NCBI GenBank assembly: GCA_041671025.1
Contig: JBAZCI010000020.1
Span: 1 to 24,509 of the forward strand
Direction: 5' to 3'
Length of the DNA stretch: 24,509 bases
Source: JBAZCI01 sp041671025
GTDB taxonomy: Bacteria > Patescibacteriota > Patescibacteriia > UBA10025
In this document: one piece after another, positions 13,740 to 22,068 of the stretch
Position numbering within the stretch: the first letter of the stretch is position 1
Layout: the number at the start of each line of letters is the position of its first letter
The notes under the pieces: model-generated
The model's input: the letters and a program-made list of their open reading frames with translations, nothing else
What the model was told of the DNA's origin: nothing
Database searches by the model: none
Translations under genes and position numbers: made by a program

Positions 13740-14510
13740 ATGTACACCTACATCTACGATTCGTTTGTCAATGAAAAAAAATATCAGTCGCTTCTTTTTC
13801 GAATCGAAACGAGACTGCTAGAGCTTGGCATTAACGGACGCGTAGAAAAACTATCCCTGCTGAAAAGCGTCAAGGAGATCATTGCAGACGCCATTACTCG
13901 AAAGAGTGAAACAATTGTCCTTGTAGGAAATGATGAGACCATAGCACAGGCAATCAGTTTTTTATCGGGAATACGAGTCGTTCTGGGCATTATTCCGATC
14001 GGTCCGCACAATAGCATCGCGGATATGCTTGGCGTTCCTCAAGGAGCTGAAGCGTGCGATATTCTCTCGCGTAGAATTGTGGAACACATCGACCTGGGGA
14101 AAGTAAACGGCCGTCACTTTTTATCGCAGCTGGAAATTCGCGACGCCTCACATGTGACACTTGATTGCGACGGGTACAACATTACCTCAGATGGACCGGA
14201 CAGTGTCGTCCAGATATGCAACTTCGGATATGCTGAGAGTTCATTTGACCGGATACCGTCTGATCCCCAGGACGGAGTACTGGAGGCGGTGATTCGCACA
14301 CCGATAAAACGAACACTGCTCAATACCTTTGGCCACCGATCCATGCGACCAAGCGTATTTCCTTTTACTAAGATACACATCAGAAGTAAGGGGGAAAACG
14401 TCGCCGTCATTGCCGACGGGCAAACCATGCTCAAAACGCCGATCACTGTAGAGGTTGCCCCGAAAAAGCTCACCATGATTGTCGGCAAGCGCCGAGCCTT
14501 TCACGCATAG
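13740..14510 (+). CDS. Diacylglycerol-kinase-like (YegS/DagK fold) protein with degenerate nucleotide motif
   Basis: 256 residues with the layout of the DAG/lipid-kinase catalytic fold: the segment ETIVLVGNDETIAQAI (57-72) where the family has GGDGTxxE, then VLGIIPIGPHNSIADMLGVP (81-100) matching the lgiiPlGTgNDfA motif, VEHIDLGKVNGRHFL (iDlg.vngr.F), and a C-terminal beta sandwich ending AVIADGQTMLKTPITVEV and LTMIVGK. The key GGDGT is GNDET here, and the GTGND motif is GPHNS. Kinase activity is therefore doubtful; it may be a substrate-binding or diverged relative. The first about 40 residues align with the usual N-terminal strand and helix. It follows bactofilin by 18 nt, hinting at an envelope role. 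Confidence 0.7.
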   Translation: MYTYIYDSFVNEKKYQSLLFRIETRLLELGINGRVEKLSLLKSVKEIIADAITRKSETIVLVGNDETIAQAISFLSGIRVVLGIIPIGPHNSIADMLGVPQGAEACDILSRRIVEHIDLGKVNGRHFLSQLEIRDASHVTLDCDGYNITSDGPDSVVQICNFGYAESSFDRIPSDPQDGVLEAVIRTPIKRTLLNTFGHRSMRPSVFPFTKIHIRSKGENVAVIADGQTMLKTPITVEVAPKKLTMIVGKRRAFHA

Positions 14511-14529
14511 CACCGGAGGGCAAAGACAA

Positions 14530-14554
14530 CGGATATCCGCAATCCGCATTTTTT
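14530..14554 (+). terminator. Weak terminator after the DagK-like gene
   Basis: CGGAT (14530-14534), loop ATCCGCA, ATCCG (14542-14546), then CA and six T residues (14549-14554). The stem has only five pairs. Confidence 0.4.
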
Positions 14555-14567
14555 GCTTTAGTGTACA

Positions 14568-14596
14568 TTGACGAAAACATCCATTTTCACTATACT
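14568..14596 (+). promoter_or_regulatory. Promoter of infB-rbfA
   Basis: TTGACG (14568-14573), 17 bp, TATACT (14591-14596). The leader would be about 27 nt. Confidence 0.75.
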
Positions 14597-14629
14597 AAAC
14601 TACGATTTTGATATTGATGACTGCCACAC

Positions 14630-16621
14630 ATGAACGTAACTGAACTCGCTCGACGACTGAAAATTCCTACTGATTCTCTCCGGGACTTAATCCCGGATCT
14701 TGGTTTTGATGTCGGGAAAAAAGCGATTAAGGTAGATGACCGTGTTGCGCAGCAAATCATTAAAAAGATAAAGAGTCAGCCAAACCTGCTCGAGGACATG
14801 CGGAAGAAGAAGCTTGCGGCAGTCAAAACAGAAGAGAAGGCGGTCGCAGGTGCGGACACATCACGCCCCCTTCAATTGCCCCAACAGATTGCCGTTCGTG
14901 ATTTTGCCGACATGCTCAAGATGCCCGTCACGCAAGTCGTTAAAGAGCTGATGAACAGCGGCATTCTCGCCTCGCTCAATGAACAGATCGATTTTGAAAC
15001 CGCTTCAATCATTGCGGAAGATCTGGGATTTGCAACCGAGCTGACAAAAAAAGCGGAAACGCACGCGGAAGCGACTATCGAGAGCCTCGTCGCTTCGGAC
15101 ACCGAGGAACATTTGGTTGAGCGACCACCGGTCGTTGTGGTCATGGGCCATGTTGATCACGGCAAGACGAAGCTGCTCGATGCCATCCGCAAAACAAATG
15201 TTGTCGAAGGTGAAGCGGGCGGTATTACTCAACACATCGGTGCCTACCAGGTAGTATACAAAAAAAGAGGACTGACATTTATCGATACTCCCGGCCATGA
15301 AGCGTTTACCACCATGCGATCACGCGGCGCCCGCGTGGCCGATATCGCCATTCTTGTTGTCGCTGCCGATGAAGGCATTAAACCGCAAACACAGGAAGCG
15401 ATTACGATCATCCAAAACTCTGAACTGCCCTTTATCGTTGCGATTAACAAAATTGATAAAGAGGGAGCAAACATCGAGCGCATTAAACAACAGCTTGCAG
15501 AAAAAAACTTGCTCCCCGAAGACTGGGGCGGCAAGGTTATTACCGTTCCTATCTCCGCAAAACAGAACAAGGGCATTCCGGAACTTCTTGATACCGTCAT
15601 CCTTGTCGCAGATATGGAAAAAGATAACATCCGCGCAAATCCCGATCGTGCGGCGGTCGGAACTATTATTGAGTCCCGAGTGAGCAAGGCCGAGGGGCCG
15701 ATTGCAACGGTACTTGTTCAATCAGGTACGCTTCGCACCGGCGACCTGGTGAGCGTCGGCGGTATCGGAGGCAAGGTGAAGACTATGAAAGATTTCAGAG
15801 GGCAAGATGTCCGTGAAGCAGTGCCGTCGACACCGGTAAAAATTTTAGGACTCAAAACCGCATCTGCGGTAGGCGACATTCTTCAGGTACAGCAGGACGT
15901 GAAGGCATTGAAAAAAACTCTCAAAGAGCACGAACTCCATAAAATGAAATACCGCGCGAGCTTTGATGCGCGCACCGGCGATGACGACGAGCGCATTCAA
16001 AAAATGCCTATCATTCTAAAATCGGACACGCTGGGATCTCAGGAAGCAATCCTACAGGCTTTGGAAACGCTTGAACTTCCGGATTTCAAAATTACCGTTA
16101 TTAAAAAAGGACTGGGCAACATCACGGAATCAGATCTTGAAAGCGCACAGGCGACTCATGCAATCGTCTACGGATTTCATGTCCAGATGACACCGCCGAT
16201 CGCCCAAATCGCTTCCGAACAAAATCTTCCCGTAAAAATGTACGATATTATCTACGAACTCATCCAGGATGTGAAGCAGGAGGGAGAAAAAATTCTCGTA
16301 CCTGAGATTGTACGGACAGAGGAAGGGCGGGTTAAAGTGCTCGCAATATTCAGAACGGAAAAAAAGCATATGATCGTTGGCGGCACCGTAACTAAAGGCC
16401 GCGCGATTGTTAATGCCCAAGTCAATATACTTCGGGGTGTCGAGCAGATGGGTACCGGGAAAATTACCGGACTTCAGGCGGGCAAACAAAATGTTAAAGA
16501 AGTTCTTGCAAATCAAGAATGCGGACTTTCATATGAAGGCTCTGTAGTCATTCAGATAGGAGATTTCCTGGATATATTCACCGAGGTCAAGCGGTACCGA
16601 AAACTCGCAGGTAAAGAGTAA
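14630..16621 (+). CDS. infB: Translation initiation factor IF-2
   Basis: 663 residues. This GTPase delivers initiator tRNA to the 30S subunit and promotes subunit joining. A short N-terminal IF2_N-like domain (MNVTELARRLKIPTDSLRDL) and a second one (about 84-135, IAVRDFADMLKMPVTQVVKELM) precede the G domain: G1 GHVDHGKT (173-180), switch II DTPGHE (219-224), G4 NKID (273-276), and G5 SAK near 308. Domain II (GTIIESRVSKAEGPIATVLV), domain III and the C-terminal initiator-tRNA-binding domain (about 560-663) are complete. It is much shorter than the E. coli protein because the disordered N-terminal extension is missing, as is common in reduced genomes. It is co-transcribed with rbfA, 15 nt downstream. 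There is no SD before the ATG. Confidence 0.97.
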   Translation: MNVTELARRLKIPTDSLRDLIPDLGFDVGKKAIKVDDRVAQQIIKKIKSQPNLLEDMRKKKLAAVKTEEKAVAGADTSRPLQLPQQIAVRDFADMLKMPVTQVVKELMNSGILASLNEQIDFETASIIAEDLGFATELTKKAETHAEATIESLVASDTEEHLVERPPVVVVMGHVDHGKTKLLDAIRKTNVVEGEAGGITQHIGAYQVVYKKRGLTFIDTPGHEAFTTMRSRGARVADIAILVVAADEGIKPQTQEAITIIQNSELPFIVAINKIDKEGANIERIKQQLAEKNLLPEDWGGKVITVPISAKQNKGIPELLDTVILVADMEKDNIRANPDRAAVGTIIESRVSKAEGPIATVLVQSGTLRTGDLVSVGGIGGKVKTMKDFRGQDVREAVPSTPVKILGLKTASAVGDILQVQQDVKALKKTLKEHELHKMKYRASFDARTGDDDERIQKMPIILKSDTLGSQEAILQALETLELPDFKITVIKKGLGNITESDLESAQATHAIVYGFHVQMTPPIAQIASEQNLPVKMYDIIYELIQDVKQEGEKILVPEIVRTEEGRVKVLAIFRTEKKHMIVGGTVTKGRAIVNAQVNILRGVEQMGTGKITGLQAGKQNVKEVLANQECGLSYEGSVVIQIGDFLDIFTEVKRYRKLAGKE

Positions 16622-16636
16622 CCCCCACTCGCGCAT

Positions 16637-16987
16637 ATGCCCGTAGACCGCATGGAGCGGATCAACGAACTGATTAAACGACAGCTCAGCTCGATTCTTC
16701 TCAAAGAGGCGGATTTAGGGCATGAAAATTTTGTAACGATTACTGACGTACAGACTGCCGCAGACCTTTCGGCATGCACCGTACTTGTCACGATTACTCC
16801 CGACGACGCGATTCCCCATATGCTCTCCCGCCTCAAATCTATGGCAGGTTTTCTTCAACACGAGCTCAATGGAAAAGTGATCATCCGCAAAATTCCCAAA
16901 ATACGCTTTGAGCTTGATACGGCCCAAAAAAAAGCGGACCGCATTGAAGAGCTCCTTGAGCAAATTCATAAGGAAAGCCCGAAGTAG
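16637..16987 (+). CDS. rbfA: Ribosome-binding factor A
   Basis: 116 residues with the RbfA KH-like fold: RMERINELIKRQLSSILLKEADL, then FVTITDVQTAADLSACTVLVT and a C-terminal LQHELNGKVIIRKIPKIRFELD, the most conserved part of the family. RbfA binds the 30S subunit near the central pseudoknot of 16S rRNA and assists late maturation. The infB-rbfA order is conserved across bacteria. The start lies in a CATATG context without an SD. A 12-nt palindrome, CTCGTGCACGAG (16993-17004), follows the stop codon. Confidence 0.93.
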   Translation: MPVDRMERINELIKRQLSSILLKEADLGHENFVTITDVQTAADLSACTVLVTITPDDAIPHMLSRLKSMAGFLQHELNGKVIIRKIPKIRFELDTAQKKADRIEELLEQIHKESPK

Positions 16988-17082
16988 GACAACTCGTGCA
17001 CGAGGTAAGTCTCAAGATAGTACTCACTCACTGTATTAAGTACTCCAAGCAAGGGATAGATTACCATTCTTACCTTGTTTCG

Positions 17083-17111
17083 TTGACAAAAGTCAAAAAA
17101 TGCGCTATAAT
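17083..17111 (+). promoter_or_regulatory. Perfect consensus promoter with inverted repeats on both boxes
   Basis: TTGACA (17083-17088), 17 bp, TATAAT (17106-17111). The -35 box lies in TTGAC-AAAA-GTCAA (17083-17096), and the -10 box lies in GCGCTA-TAAT-TAGCGC (17102-17117). Either could be a repressor site. Confidence 0.85.
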
Positions 17112-17145
17112 TAGCGCAGAATAAAAAAAAATTAACATAAAAACA

Positions 17146-18492
17146 ATGGATCAACCTCAAATTGCCGTTGCAAGTGGAGTTAAAACGCACATTGCAACAA
17201 AGACAGCCCTTCTCATGGGAATGGTTGCTGCTTTTAGTATTGCCGGGAGTTTCGCAGTTGCACTCTTGAGACCGACTCCACCTTCAACACCCGTACAATC
17301 CTTTTCGTCAGCATTTCGACCTACAAAAATTACGAACGGGGCAATGAGCGAATCGTATTTAACCGAATTACAGAATATAGGATTTCTTCGTAATGGCATC
17401 ACCCTGGCGTACTACGAGAGAGGGACAATTATAAGCACCGGCAAACTTGTCCCTGCAACAAGTTCTGCTCCTTTGGTAATCCAAATTTCTGGTACATCAT
17501 CGACACACACCTTACCTGCGCGCACCGCTGCGCTTCAAACAAATTTGGGCATAACAACGGTATGTATCCCGGAAACTCAGGTCACCCCGCTCACCGGTAT
17601 CACAAAGTACTACTATGATTTTGCCGGCACACCGTATCGGGATTCAAATCTAAGAACGCCTGCGATTAGCACTCCTTGCGACCAACTCCTCTCGGAATCT
17701 CTCGCACCGGCGTCTGTTACGGGCGGCCGATTAAGTCAAGAGTTAGTAGGGATGTACTCAGGTATCAGTATGAAGCTTATCCGCGACAACACTGAAGTCG
17801 GTAACTATGTTAACGAAGCCGGGAATCCAGGTGTCATTTTGCCAGTTGGATCTGCATGGACCGGTAGCAGGTCTCCTCTGATCATCAGCGCAGAAGATAG
17901 TCTTGCACGAACAGTTCCTGCGCGAACTCTTGCGATAACCACCGATATGGGCGTCTATACCCTCTGCCTCCCTGAAACAACGTATACCGCCGGACAAAAA
18001 GTAACCTGGTACTTTAAAGAGGACGGCACGCCGTATCATGATGTATTTCTCACTCAGCCTGCCCTCATCCCCAATTGTGGGGAAATGCTACAGTCGTCAT
18101 TTACACCTATTTCTCTAACAGGAGCATCCCTCAATGAGCCTTACGCGGATGAACCAGACCCCAATGACCCACATGCAACTGGCGGGCATATACTTTCATT
18201 CGGACGCGATTTGTACAACTTAGGCGGTTTCAGTAACAATACTTTTTCTCAATCGTCCAGCAACGCAATCAGTGGAAGCCGTTCACCTTTCAACGTGAGC
18301 TTTGCATTTCGCACCTCTTACCCCCAGCGCACACTCACGTTAGTGACAGATCAAGGTTCACTCGAATTATGCCTTCCCGAAATTATACCTGCCGGCGATA
18401 ACCGCACGGTGTACTTCTATGATTCCCTTGGGCACCCGTATACTGACAGTTTTCTACAACACCCAGTCGAATGCATAAGTGAAGTGCAATAA
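17146..18492 (+). CDS. Membrane-anchored protein with three Cys-paired repeats, function unknown
   Basis: 448 residues of no family I recognise. A membrane segment (about 20-41, TALLMGMVAAFSIAGSFAVALL) near the N-terminus could be an uncleaved anchor, leaving the rest outside the membrane. A Pro/Ser/Thr linker follows. Then come three repeats with a period of 134-135 residues. Each contains (P)xRTx2(L)xTx2G, C(I/L)PE, a YFY-type strand and G(T/H)PYxD, followed by a second cysteine. The pairs are C140/C178, C274/C311 and C409/C443, consistent with one disulfide per repeat. The second and third repeats have a GSRSP motif before the core. The gene is monocistronic, from a perfect consensus promoter to a strong terminator, so it is probably highly expressed. 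Confidence 0.75.
   Translation: MDQPQIAVASGVKTHIATKTALLMGMVAAFSIAGSFAVALLRPTPPSTPVQSFSSAFRPTKITNGAMSESYLTELQNIGFLRNGITLAYYERGTIISTGKLVPATSSAPLVIQISGTSSTHTLPARTAALQTNLGITTVCIPETQVTPLTGITKYYYDFAGTPYRDSNLRTPAISTPCDQLLSESLAPASVTGGRLSQELVGMYSGISMKLIRDNTEVGNYVNEAGNPGVILPVGSAWTGSRSPLIISAEDSLARTVPARTLAITTDMGVYTLCLPETTYTAGQKVTWYFKEDGTPYHDVFLTQPALIPNCGEMLQSSFTPISLTGASLNEPYADEPDPNDPHATGGHILSFGRDLYNLGGFSNNTFSQSSSNAISGSRSPFNVSFAFRTSYPQRTLTLVTDQGSLELCLPEIIPAGDNRTVYFYDSLGHPYTDSFLQHPVECISEVQ
17347..18489 (+). repeat. Three tandem repeats of about 134 residues
   Basis: The repeat anchors CIPE (140-143), CLPE (274-277) and CLPE (409-412) are 134 and 135 residues apart. Each is followed by GTPYRD, GTPYHD or GHPYTD and a second Cys 34-38 residues after the first. 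Confidence 0.8.
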
Positions 18493-18519
18493 GAAAATCC
18501 AGAGCGCACGCTCAACACC

Positions 18520-18551
18520 AAAAATTACCCGGACATCCGGGTAATTTTTTT
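18520..18551 (+). terminator. Strong intrinsic terminator
   Basis: AAAAATTACCCGG (18520-18532), loop ACAT, CCGGGTAATTTTT (18537-18549) and further T residues form a 13-bp perfect stem. It ends the three-repeat protein gene. The A run on the 5' side would also let it act on the minus strand. Confidence 0.93.
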
Positions 18552-18589
18552 GGCAGATAGAAAAGACACAGACGGCCAATGTTCCTCCC

Positions 18590-18618
18590 TTGACAAATAG
18601 CACACCGGGACGTAGACT
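18590..18618 (+). promoter_or_regulatory. Promoter of the NrnA-like gene
   Basis: TTGACA (18590-18595), 17 bp, TAGACT (18613-18618). It indicates that translation starts at ATG 18644, not at the TTG inside the -35 box. Confidence 0.65.
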
Positions 18619-18643
18619 GTCATACTTATGTACTACATCAGAT

Positions 18644-19624
18644 ATGACAGAGTTTAATCACATTTTTCAGACAATCCGAGATCATTTGCATGGGGCAGCT
18701 CACGTGGTGATTATCGCGCACCAGAAACCGGACGGAGATGCCCTGGGTTCATCTTTGGCACTCTCACATTATCTTGAAAGCATCCAAAAGCCTCATACGT
18801 GCTTTTGTATTGATGAGGTCCCATTTCATCTCGCCTTCCTTCCAACATCGGAAAAGTTTACTGCAAATACCGAACATCCTGCGCTGCAGGAAGCGGATGT
18901 GATTTGCGTACTGGATTCCGGAGATCTGTCATATGCGGGCATCGAACAGATAATCCAATCCAGAATAGCTAATGGAAAGAAGTTGCTCATTATTAATATC
19001 GACCATCATCCGACCAACACGCGCTACGGCAACCTTAATCTGGTTCACGAACAGGCGTCTTCCACATCGGAAATGATTTTCCATTTCCTGGACGCAGTTC
19101 GTCATCCCATGACGCACGAAACGGCGACCTGTTTACTCACCGGCATCCTGACTGATACCGGGATGTTTTCAAACCTGGCGACTACCCCCTCATCTCTTGA
19201 GGCGGCGTCGAGACTCATGGCGTATGGTGCAAAAATTAAAGATATTACCCAGCATACCGTCCGCAATATGTCGCTGGTGAATCTCCAGCTGTGGGGCCGC
19301 GCGTTGTCCCGGCTCAAGGAAAACCCTGAAACAGGGGTCGTAACCACCGTCATTACCCGTAAAGACTTTGATGAACTCGGCATCGCCTCCGAACAGACGG
19401 AAGGTATCGCAAACTTTTTGAATAATCTGGGCCATGCCCGCATGGTCATGGTGTTGAAAGAGGCTGAGCCGGGAAAAATTAAGGCGTCACTCCGCACGAC
19501 ACATCCCGATGTAGACGTATCTAAATTTGCGCAGACGTTTGGCGGCGGCGGACACAAAAAAGCCGCAGGATTTACCGTTGACGGCAAGCTCAAGGAAACT
19601 ACAAAAGGCTGGGAAGTCGTATAA
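18644..19624 (+). CDS. nrnA: DHH/DHHA1 phosphoesterase, NrnA-like oligoribonuclease/pAp phosphatase
   Basis: 326 residues from ATG 18644 (MTEFNHIFQ). The DHH domain shows HQKPDGDALGS (H26, D30, D32), VICVLDSGD (D91) and the DHH triad IDHHPTN (D120-H122). GILTDTGMFS follows. The C-terminal DHHA1 domain carries the substrate motif GGGGHKKAAGF. Family enzymes degrade nanoRNAs of 2-5 nt and, in several species, dephosphorylate pAp or hydrolyse linear dinucleotides such as pApA. The nearby RNase Y and YmdB genes fit an RNA-turnover context. Cyclic-dinucleotide phosphodiesterases of the same fold are an alternative, but there is no membrane or GGDEF part as in GdpP. Confidence 0.9.
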   Translation: MTEFNHIFQTIRDHLHGAAHVVIIAHQKPDGDALGSSLALSHYLESIQKPHTCFCIDEVPFHLAFLPTSEKFTANTEHPALQEADVICVLDSGDLSYAGIEQIIQSRIANGKKLLIINIDHHPTNTRYGNLNLVHEQASSTSEMIFHFLDAVRHPMTHETATCLLTGILTDTGMFSNLATTPSSLEAASRLMAYGAKIKDITQHTVRNMSLVNLQLWGRALSRLKENPETGVVTTVITRKDFDELGIASEQTEGIANFLNNLGHARMVMVLKEAEPGKIKASLRTTHPDVDVSKFAQTFGGGGHKKAAGFTVDGKLKETTKGWEVV

Positions 19625-19706
19625 GCCACAAAATCATACACGGGAGCTTTTCATACGAAAGCATGACACTTCTTTTAAGATACCCGCGATCATCTTTGCC
19701 AGATAA

Positions 19707-19735
19707 TTGACAAAGTAGTTTATCATCCCTACTAT
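19707..19735 (+). promoter_or_regulatory. Promoter of clpP
   Basis: TTGACA (19707-19712), 17 bp, TACTAT (19730-19735). A second, perfect TATAAT lies at 19752-19757 without a matching -35. From it the mRNA would be nearly leaderless. Confidence 0.6.
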
Positions 19736-19767
19736 TAAATACGCTTTAATATATAATACACTGGCAT

Positions 19768-20355
19768 ATGTACCTTATCCCTACCGTTATCGAAAAATCG
19801 CAATTTGGCGAACGCGCATACGACATCTATTCGCGTCTTTTGAAGGATCGAATTATCTTTTTGGGTAGTCCTGTCGATGACGCCGTTGCCAATACCGTCA
19901 TTGCCCAACTTCTCCTCCTTGATTCACAGGAACGCACCAAGGATATCAAATTGTACATAAATTCTCCGGGAGGATCAGTAACCGCCGGCATGGCCATTTA
20001 TGACACCATGCAGTACGTAAAGGCTGACGTCGTTACAATCTGCGTCGGACTTGCGGCATCGATGGCTGCAACACTGCTCGCTGCGGGTGCCAAAGGAAAA
20101 CGGTTTGCACTGCCTAACGCCGAAGTAATGATTCATCAGGTGATGGGGGGAACGGAGGGGCAGGCAAGCGACATTAAAATCCGCGCTGAACATATTCTAA
20201 AAATCCGCGATCGGTTAAATCAAATCCTGGCAAAACATACCGGACAACCGATAAAGAAGATTGAAGTCGATACAGATCGAGACTTTTTCATGTCTTCTGC
20301 AGAAGCCGCCAAGTACGGCATTATCGATAAAATCATCGAGCAAACGCCGTCGTAA
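19768..20355 (+). CDS. clpP: ATP-dependent Clp protease proteolytic subunit
   Basis: 195 residues, the usual length of ClpP, the serine peptidase barrel that degrades proteins unfolded by ClpX or ClpC. The start MYLIPTVIE matches the family N-terminus, which forms the axial gate. The catalytic triad is S98 (GLAASMAA), H123 (EVMIHQ) and D172 (DTDRDFF), corresponding to S97, H122 and D171 of mature E. coli ClpP. LYINSPGGSVTAGMAIYDTM is the conserved oxyanion and handle region. No Clp ATPase is in the window. The gene starts in a CATATG context without an SD. Confidence 0.97.
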   Translation: MYLIPTVIEKSQFGERAYDIYSRLLKDRIIFLGSPVDDAVANTVIAQLLLLDSQERTKDIKLYINSPGGSVTAGMAIYDTMQYVKADVVTICVGLAASMAATLLAAGAKGKRFALPNAEVMIHQVMGGTEGQASDIKIRAEHILKIRDRLNQILAKHTGQPIKKIEVDTDRDFFMSSAEAAKYGIIDKIIEQTPS

Positions 20356-20372
20356 TCCGGGAACTTTCTCTC

Positions 20373-20439
20373 CAATACCCCTGCATTTTAGGCAATATAC
20401 CCGGTTCATCCCATGAATCTTGGTCTTTTTGGGGTATTG
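20373..20439 (+). repeat. Nested inverted repeats between clpP and rny
   Basis: CAATACCCC (20373-20381) pairs with GGGGTATTG (20431-20439). Inside lies GGTTCAT-CCC-ATGAATC (20403-20419), seven pairs including one G-U. It is followed by a T-rich stretch, so the inner hairpin may terminate clpP mRNA weakly. Confidence 0.45.
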
Positions 20440-20458
20440 CGCCAAGAGTCGCTTTATG

Positions 20459-20487
20459 TTACGCTGTGAAAGACTCAATTTTATATT
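20459..20487 (+). promoter_or_regulatory. Probable promoter of rny-ymdB
   Basis: TTACGC (20459-20464), 17 bp, TATATT (20482-20487). The inverted repeat GACTCAA/TTGAGTC (20472-20501) spans the -10 box. Confidence 0.4.
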
Positions 20488-20521
20488 AATTACCTTGAGT
20501 CCATGATTATTCAGCTATTTT

Positions 20522-22057
20522 ATGATCGCAGAAAATTTGATATGGGTCATTTTGACCGTCGTTGGGTTACCCGGCGGTATGATCGTTGGCTATTACGCTC
20601 GCAAAGTGTGGGCGGCCAAACAGATCGATACCGCAGAGGCTAGACTCCATCAGCTCACTCAGGAAACAAAAAATAAACAGAAGGAAACTCTGCTCCAGGC
20701 AAAGGATCAGGCGTTTCGTATTGTAGAGGAAGCAAAAAAAGAAGAGAATGATCGTCGGCGGGAACTCTCCCAAGTCCAATCTCGGCTTGAAAAGCGCGAG
20801 GAGCTTTTTGACCAAAAGCTGATGGACCTGGAAAACCGCCAGCAGAAGGTTCAGGAAAAAGTACAGGAACTCGAACATGTCCGCCAGGAAATTACGGGTA
20901 TACGCGAAAAACAGATTGAGAAACTCGAAAAAATCGCGGAGCTTACCCGTGACGAAGCTCAAAAAGTTCTGATTGATAACGTTGAAACCAGTGTCAAAGA
21001 AGATCTGACCCAGCGGGTCAAACGACTTGAACGGGAAGGGTCAGAGCAATATGAAAAGAAGGCGCGGGAGATTATGAGCACGGCTATGCAACGCTGGGCT
21101 TCATCTCATGCTGCGGAAACAACTACTACCGTCGTCCACCTCCCCTCAGATGAAATGAAGGGCCGCATTATCGGCCGTGAAGGACGCAATATTAAGACCA
21201 TTGAACAACTCACGGGAGTTGAAATTATTGTCGATGATACCCCTGAATCAATTCTTATTTCTGGATTTAGTCCGATCCGTAGACATCTTGCGAAACGCGC
21301 ACTTGAAAAGCTTATCCAGGATGGCCGCATTCACCCCGGAAAAATCGAGGAAGCAATCGACCAGGCAAAAAAGGAACTTGCGCGGGACATTCGTGAAGCC
21401 GGAGAAGAAGCCGCATACGAAGTTGGCATTGCAGGACTTGACACCAAGCTTATTCAGATTTTGGGACGATTGAAATACCGGACAAGCTATGGACAGAATC
21501 AGCTACGTCATTCTATTGAAGTAGCACATCTGTCTGCGATGCTCGCGGAAGAACTTGGAGCAAACGTATCCGTCGCCAAAAAGGGCGGCCTGTTTCACGA
21601 TATTGGAAAAGCTGTCGACCACGAAATCCAAGGATCACATACGGAGATCGGCTACGACATCATGAAACGCAAATTCAATTTCCCTGAAGAGGTTGCCTAC
21701 ATTTGTATCGGGCACCACGAAGATCTGCCTAAGACACTTGAAGCGGTCATCGTAAAAGTAGCCGATGCTATTTCAGGGGCACGCCCAGGCGCACGAAAAG
21801 ACACCTACGAACAATACGTTCAGCGTCTCGAAGAGCTTGAAAGTATTGCCCAAAGCTTTGAAGGGGTTGATAAGGTGTTTGCGATACAAGCAGGGCGCGA
21901 GGTTCGTGTATTCGTTACCCCCGATAAGATCGACGACTGGGCGGCAACCAAGATGGCCAAAGATATTGCTGAAAAAATACAACAGGAGTTGAAATACCCC
22001 GGTGAAATCAAGGTAACCGTTATCCGTGAAAAGCGGATTATCGAATACGCCCGTTAA
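20522..22057 (+). CDS. rny: Ribonuclease Y
   Basis: 511 residues, the typical size. This membrane-anchored endoribonuclease initiates mRNA decay in many bacteria. The domains in order are an N-terminal membrane helix (about 5-25), a long coiled coil (about 30-190, rich in E, K, Q and R), a KH domain with GRIIGREGRN (214-223), an HD domain with H330, HD at 359-360 (GLFHDIGKAVDHE), H398/H399 and D414 (metal ligands), and the conserved C-terminal KVTVIREKRIIEYAR. ymdB follows 11 nt later, the same order as in Bacillus subtilis. Substrates are single-stranded 5'-monophosphorylated RNAs (family knowledge). Confidence 0.97.
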   Translation: MIAENLIWVILTVVGLPGGMIVGYYARKVWAAKQIDTAEARLHQLTQETKNKQKETLLQAKDQAFRIVEEAKKEENDRRRELSQVQSRLEKREELFDQKLMDLENRQQKVQEKVQELEHVRQEITGIREKQIEKLEKIAELTRDEAQKVLIDNVETSVKEDLTQRVKRLEREGSEQYEKKAREIMSTAMQRWASSHAAETTTTVVHLPSDEMKGRIIGREGRNIKTIEQLTGVEIIVDDTPESILISGFSPIRRHLAKRALEKLIQDGRIHPGKIEEAIDQAKKELARDIREAGEEAAYEVGIAGLDTKLIQILGRLKYRTSYGQNQLRHSIEVAHLSAMLAEELGANVSVAKKGGLFHDIGKAVDHEIQGSHTEIGYDIMKRKFNFPEEVAYICIGHHEDLPKTLEAVIVKVADAISGARPGARKDTYEQYVQRLEELESIAQSFEGVDKVFAIQAGREVRVFVTPDKIDDWAATKMAKDIAEKIQQELKYPGEIKVTVIREKRIIEYAR

Positions 22058-22068
22058 GCACGAGCTGT

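Noticed and set aside
16993..17004. Palindrome CTCGTGCACGAG after rbfA and the similar CTCG-GGCA-CGAG at 13724-13735
   Set aside because: They look alike, but only two loosely related copies exist and no T tract or promoter relation supports a function.
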